NCBI RefSeq assembly: GCF_900129665.1 | Contig: NZ_FQWL01000002.1 | Coordinates: forward strand, 124,001-188,000 | Direction: 5' to 3' | DNA length: 64,000 bases | DNA from: Flagellimonas flava | GTDB taxonomy: Bacteria > Bacteroidota > Bacteroidia > Flavobacteriales > Flavobacteriaceae | In this document: positions 62,982 to 64,000 of the stretch, in pieces | Layout: every line of letters starts with the position of its first letter | How positions within the stretch are numbered: the stretch's first letter is position 1 | Notes under the pieces: generated by a model | Seen by the model: the letters and a program-made list of their open reading frames with translations, nothing else | Told to the model about the DNA's origin: nothing | Database searches by the model: none | Translations under genes and position numbers: made by a program

Positions 62982-64000
62982 TGGAATCAATACAATCCAT
63001 AAAACAACGCTTTGAACTTATCGGTAACGATGTCAAGCTCAACCGGGCCTTGGAAAAGGCCATTCAAGTGGCACCTACGGATATTTCTGTTTTGGTGACC
63101 GGGGAAAGTGGCGTGGGAAAGGAAGCGATTCCCAAAATTATACACTCCTTGTCGCATCGCAAGCATGCAAAATATATTGCGGTAAACTGCGGCGCTATCC
63201 CTGAAGGGACCATAGACAGTGAACTTTTTGGTCACGAAAAGGGAGCCTTTACCGGGGCAACGCAAACCAGAAGTGGATATTTTGAGGTTGCAGATGGTGG
63301 TACTATTTTTTTGGATGAAGTAGGTGAATTGCCGCTGACCACCCAAGTACGCTTGTTAAGGGTCTTGGAAAATGGAGAGTTTTTAAAAGTGGGATCCTCC
63401 CAAGTCCAAAAAACCGATGTGCGAATCGTGGCCGCCACTAACATCAACATGTTCGAGGCCATTAAAAAGGAAAAATTCAGGGAAGACCTTTATTATAGAT
63501 TGAGTACCGTGGAAATCAATATCCCACCGCTCCGCGAACGCCAAGATGACATTCATCTTTTGTTCAGAAAATTTGCTTCCGATTTTGGTCAGAAATACAA
63601 AATGCCCACAATTAGATTGGAGGAAGCCGCAATACAATTACTTTTAAAGTATCGATGGCCAGGAAACATTCGGCAGTTGCGCAACATCGCCGAGCAGGTT
63701 TCCGTATTGGAGGAGAACCGAACCATTTCCGCGATGACCTTAAATGGCTATTTACCCAATTCGAGCAATACCAATTTGCCGGCGGTGGTGGAACAGAGCA
63801 AAAAAGAGGGCGATTTCAGTAATGAACGAGAAATTCTATACAAGGTCCTATTTGATATGAAGGGAGACCTCAACGATTTGAAAAAACTTACCTTAGAATT
63901 ACTAAAGAACAACGATACCGAAAAAGTTCAGGAAGAAAACGAAACCTTGATACGAAAAATCTACGGCAACAAGGAGGAAGAGGTTCCACACCATGAGGCC
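62981..64000 (+). CDS. Sigma-54-dependent AAA+ transcriptional activator (3' end outside window)
   Basis: 340 codons, open to the window edge. There is no receiver domain in front: the AAA+ domain begins near residue 14. Walker A GESGVGKEA, the sigma-54 contact loop ELFGHEKGAFTGATQT, Walker B GGTIFLDEVGELP, a sensor I segment DVRIVAATN, and the R-finger region FREDLYYRLSTVEI are all present. The C-terminal part (NEREILYKVLFDMKGDLNDL) enters a helical region; a Fis-type HTH, if any, lies outside. Cotranscribed with miaB through the TAATG overlap. Confidence 0.93.
   Translation, partial: MESIQSIKQRFELIGNDVKLNRALEKAIQVAPTDISVLVTGESGVGKEAIPKIIHSLSHRKHAKYIAVNCGAIPEGTIDSELFGHEKGAFTGATQTRSGYFEVADGGTIFLDEVGELPLTTQVRLLRVLENGEFLKVGSSQVQKTDVRIVAATNINMFEAIKKEKFREDLYYRLSTVEINIPPLRERQDDIHLLFRKFASDFGQKYKMPTIRLEEAAIQLLLKYRWPGNIRQLRNIAEQVSVLEENRTISAMTLNGYLPNSSNTNLPAVVEQSKKEGDFSNEREILYKVLFDMKGDLNDLKKLTLELLKNNDTEKVQEENETLIRKIYGNKEEEVPHHEA

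Overview
The window is a chromosomal segment of a marine-type member of the family Flavobacteriaceae (Bacteroidota). The evidence is the complete gldK-gldL-gldM-gldN gliding/type IX secretion block, several families typical of the phylum (DUF5777, DUF5916, DUF2911, DUF983, LVIVD, fasciclin lipoproteins), and promoters of the Bacteroidota type (TTTG, a spacer of 17-21 bases, TAnnTTTG). Closeness to Muricauda/Maribacter-like genera is only an impression. I see no rRNA, tRNA, IS element, prophage or CRISPR array.

Layout. 1-8.6 kb (minus): the 5' end of a probable S41 peptidase, a secreted BNR/sialidase-fold protein, an exported DJ-1/PfpI protein with a Cys-rich ribbon, two AraC regulators, and an amidohydrolase / TPR / serine beta-lactamase-like set. 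8.6-13 kb (plus): a LolA-like lipoprotein, an M1 peptidase and a LamG-like lipoprotein. 13-15 kb: an AT-rich patch with an orphan glycosyltransferase, a membrane protein and possible gene remnants. 15-22.3 kb: a four-FAS1 lipoprotein divergent from a LysR regulator, then DUF5916, a CBU_0592-like protein, an ACT protein and a GNAT.

22.4-29.5 kb (minus) is a compact kynurenine/2-aminomuconate catabolic operon: 4-oxalocrotonate decarboxylase, IclR regulator, aminomuconate semialdehyde dehydrogenase, ACMS decarboxylase, kynureninase, kynurenine 3-monooxygenase and RidA-type 2-aminomuconate deaminase. 3-hydroxyanthranilate dioxygenase, needed between kynureninase and the decarboxylase, is not in it. 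A promoter plus a palindromic candidate IclR operator sits at its head.

29.6-37.9 kb: DUF2911-TPR protein, a membrane AraC regulator, and an eight-gene minus-strand cluster (c-type cytochrome lipoprotein, YceI, OB-fold, DUF5777 barrel, small Cys protein, OB-fold, YceI, DUF5777 barrel). This is a twofold envelope module, transcribed divergently from a membrane Cache-LytTR regulator. The intergenic region carries four direct repeats of about 19-20 bp. It is the best candidate here for an undescribed system.

37.9-50.2 kb: a TolC/RND/adaptor efflux operon, an LRR protein, an ABC-F ATPase, DUF983, an FAD oxidoreductase, a heptanucleotide tandem repeat and an IPT-kelch lipoprotein. 50.5-59 kb (minus): topA, a degenerate arginase-like protein and gldKLMN. 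59-64 kb: an LVIVD lipoprotein, a TIM-barrel sugar isomerase-like protein, miaB, and the start of a sigma-54-dependent AAA+ activator cut by the window end.
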